Shown piece after piece: positions 57,964-60,000 of a DNA stretch of 60,000 bases. The notes below the pieces were generated by a model, which was not told where the DNA came from, did not search any database, and worked only from the letters and a program-made list of their open reading frames with translations. How positions within the stretch are numbered: the stretch's first letter is position 1; every line of letters starts with the position of its first letter. A program made the position numbers and the translations under genes. Source of the DNA: Takakia lepidozioides (lineage: Eukaryota > Streptophyta > Takakiopsida > Takakiales > Takakiaceae); assembly GCA_030704615.1 (NCBI GenBank), contig CM060731.1, forward strand, positions 82,442,756 through 82,502,755. Reading direction: 5' to 3'.

Positions 57964-58800
57964 AGGGATTGGTTGACCAGGATAATATGAACAAAAGCTT
58001 GTGTGGCCATATATATTTGAAGTTGCATGGCTTCAAACAGTCGTAGATTACATCAGCGAGAACCCTGCCAAGTGTTCTCGTAAGCCTATTGGTCGTGAAA
58101 ACCCTGCCTATTGGCGCTTGGTATGGAAGATATGTTGATCCTCGTGTTTGGATCCCACAACAAAGGAACCTGATTACCTTGGTATGTACGTATCCCTGTT
58201 TGTTGTTTATAGAGAATTTGATCTGGAAAGTGTCTTCCACTTGACACATTTTAACTTTATCATTTTTTCTACAAAAGTTCCACATTTCAACTGACATTTG
58301 TCATATGAAAAAATTGTTTGGCCAGTCACATTCAAGGATGGCGAATTCGAAAGAAGAAGAAGAGCTTCATGATTGGCAAGAATGGCGGCTGCCCGGGCAG
58401 GAGCAAGGCATCAAGAGATTCAATAAGTAGAGTTCCAAGAACATTTCGGATGATATATGTGACTACTAGGTTCGATTCCGAAAAGTATTTTTCCGTTTCA
58501 TCGGTGCGGAGACCGTTGCAAGTGGTTGTGGGTCCTAGTTTGCAAATTTGGACGTTTCGTGGCTTGACGTCGTCAGCGTTACGTCCGACGTCAGCGACGG
58601 ACGTGCGTCACGTCACGTCGAAAACCGACGTTACTGTTATCTTAAATCTGTTTATTTTTTTACTTTACTATCGACTATTTACTATGAGAACCGACGTGGC
58701 AACCGATGTGGCCTCATTACGTGGACTACATTAATTATCTGTAAAATTTATATATTCTGATTATATTGTCAACATGCGACAGTCAGCAAAGGCTTGGTCG
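57964..58800. other. No gene; ACGTC-rich tract
   Basis: 58555-58640 is built of repeated CGTC/GACG strings (ACGTCCGACGTCAGCGACGG). It precedes the tandem hairpins and may be part of the same element end. Confidence 0.5.
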
Positions 58801-58822
58801 GACAAATTGTTTTTTTTAAAAA

Positions 58823-59165
58823 TAGGGTGCGACCCCCAGAAGGGGGTGGTCGCACATTTTTTCTATTTTTTTTATTTTTTAAATGGGTGCGACCACCAGC
58901 AGGTTGGGGTCGAAGAAAAGATTCATTTTTTTCAATAGGTACGACTACAAGCCGCGGTGGTCGCCACATTTTTTTATAAAAAAAATTGGGTGCCGACCAC
59001 CTAGCAGAGGATGGTCCGCACAATTTTAATTATTTTTTTAAGGTGCAACCACCAGCAAGGGGGGGGATGGTCCACATTTGAATTATTTTTTTAAATGGGT
59101 GCGACCACCGCCGGTGGTGGTCGCAGACTTTTTTTTTTTTTGTTATTAGGTGCGATCCGCTCTCC
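58823..59165. repeat. Tandem hairpin repeats, GTGCGACC...GGTCGCAC, about 54 bp period
   Basis: Six or seven units near 58825, 58885, 58936, 58987, 59040, 59096 and (half) 59149. Each has a GGTGCGACCACC left arm, a variable 6-10 base centre, a GGTGGTCGCAC right arm and a T-rich spacer of about 20 bases. The first and sixth units are near-perfect dyads; others have decayed arms. The block ends about 80 bp before a TATA box. Confidence 0.88.
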
Positions 59166-59242
59166 TGACCCGTGACGAGGCCCACCCCCCGTTAACATGG
59201 GCCAGCATTTGAGGCGGGTCACACGTCAGTCCTCTCCAGAAG

Positions 59243-59250
59243 TATATAAG
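59243..59250 (+). promoter_or_regulatory. TATA box (TATATAAG)
   Basis: CAGAAGTATATAAGGGCATC is a strong plant TATA context. About 30 bp downstream is a pyrimidine-rich CTTTTTCCCTCTCTG, a likely start-site region. Confidence 0.6.
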
Positions 59251-59350
59251 GGCATCATACCACTCATTCCCAACCACTTTTTCCCTCTCTGTGAGTGCGG
59301 GTTTGGGGCTTTGGAGTTTGAACTTCGGTGGTGGACTGAGAATGGGGTGG

Positions 59351-59556
59351 TGGGAGGGGCGGGAAGAGGGGGGAGGGGAAAGAAAGTGGATTTGTGTGGT
59401 AGTGGGAGGAGTTGTTGCCTTTTTTCCTGGGACTGCGGGGAGAGGCGGGGGGGTGGGAGGGGCGGGAAGAGGGGGGAGGGGAAAGAAAGTGAGATTTGTG
59501 TGGGGGGAGGAGTTGTTGCCTTTTTTCCTGGGACTGCGGGGAGAGGCGTAAACATG
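59351..59556 (+). repeat. 103-bp tandem duplication in the leader region
   Basis: The G-rich segment TGGGAGGGGCGGGAAGAGGG, continuing through GGAAAGAAAGTG, TTGTTGCCTTTTTTCCTGGG and ACTGCGGGGAGAGGCG, occurs at 59351 and again at 59454. It is very similar over the full unit, so it is recent. It lies between the TATA box and the first plausible start codons and could be 5' UTR. Confidence 0.88.
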
Positions 59557-59758
59557 CACATGAACGGGATAGTCAGGTCAACAAAAAGACTATCCAAGCG
59601 CAGAGGTCGCGAAGGTGGTGAAGCAAGTAGTGTTGGATTATTTGAAGGACAATGACATAATGCGTTTGAATCTTTTGTATGTCCGACATGGAATGAGGGT
59701 TCCTTAGATTCCAGCACAATATGGAGATGAGAATGAAGGAGGCTTTGGCCGGGGGTGA

Positions 59759-60000
59759 ATGGGAGGAGGACAGGGCAAATTCCAGTTCACGAAATGGATG
59801 GAGGACCGGGCCCATGATGCCACATGGAATCTGAGGCAAACCATGGACAAGTTTGTTACGAGAACACCTGTAGCTGAAGGTCGCATGCCAACTTCGGAGG
59901 AGGAGTTATTTGTGCTTGTGGATTGGTGGTCTGACATGGCAAAGGCTCGCGCCAAACAACGTACAAAACCACTCCCATGGAAGGTAGGGTCCTCGTCCGC
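59759..60000 (+). CDS. Unknown gene, first visible exon(s), runs off or splices near the window end
   Basis: From ATG 59759 the frame is open: FQFTKWMEDRAHDATWNL, MDKFVTRTPVAEGRMP, EEELFVLVDWWSDMAKARA. A donor-like AAG/GTAGGG at 59983/59984 suggests an exon end. A short upstream frame (59553-59655, MNGIVRSTKRLSKRRGREGG) could be an earlier exon. I do not recognise the family. Position next to a palindrome block suggests a third element of the same style. Confidence 0.5.
   Translation, partial: MGGGQGKFQFTKWMEDRAHDATWNLRQTMDKFVTRTPVAEGRMPTSEEELFVLVDWWSDMAKARAKQRTKPLPWKVGSSS

Overview
The window looks like nuclear DNA of a green plant lineage organism, most likely a seed-free land plant or close streptophyte with a repeat-rich genome; I cannot name the species. 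Evidence: a PLS-class PPR protein with a complete DYW deaminase domain, plant-type organellar single-strand-binding (OSB) PDF motifs, a plant initiator tRNA-Met, GT-AG introns, TTTAGGG-like tracts, and many decayed transposons (MULE, CACTA, LINE, Helitron, Ty3/gypsy, SINE).

Layout. 0.4-11.6 kb: a divergent pair of mobile-element-type genes. On the minus strand is a MULE-like transposase (GCM-like zinc finger, DDE core, SWIM finger). On the plus strand is a nine-exon gene joining a ParB-like domain to a beta-class DNA-methyltransferase-like domain. The shared spacer holds an array of about 20 copies of the palindrome ATTTCGGCGCCGAAAT, and more copies lie in introns and flanks but in none of the exons. 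11.8-16.3 kb: a nest of insertions, with a CACTA-like terminus cutting a LINE reverse transcriptase, which in turn ends in a second MULE fragment, followed by an inverted LINE tail. 16.8-24.1 kb: a PPR pseudogene (minus), then an OSB-like gene with three tandem PDF motifs whose last exon runs in frame into a 1180-codon PPR-DYW ORF. 24.6-29.8 kb: decayed LINE, Helitron-type PIF1 helicase and gypsy integrase pieces joined end to end.

31.5-41.1 kb is the host-gene part: a multi-exon PAS plus receiver protein with no kinase domain seen (minus), a two-exon endonuclease/exonuclease/phosphatase (EEP) protein (plus), and tRNA-iMet (minus). 41.1-43.3 kb holds three copies of a tRNA-derived SINE, and 44.0-45.2 kb another LINE tail. 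45.6-58 kb: a second divergent element, with a minus-strand DUF7869-type transposase-like gene and plus-strand genes that include three FCP1/NIF phosphatase-like segments; a different dyad motif (core CCTCCACTG...CAGTGGAGG) recurs through it. 58.8-60 kb: a third palindrome family (GTGCGACC...GGTCGCAC) in tandem directly upstream of a TATA box and the start of another unknown gene.

The main finding is this recurring design: transposase-like gene, divergent accessory gene and an element-specific palindrome repeated through spacer and introns. It is clearest at 0.4-11.6 kb, where the accessory protein joins a ParB-like fold to a DNA methylase-like fold. This copy is decayed by stop codons, so intact relatives would be needed to test function. 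The second notable finding is the possible OSB-PPR-DYW fusion.
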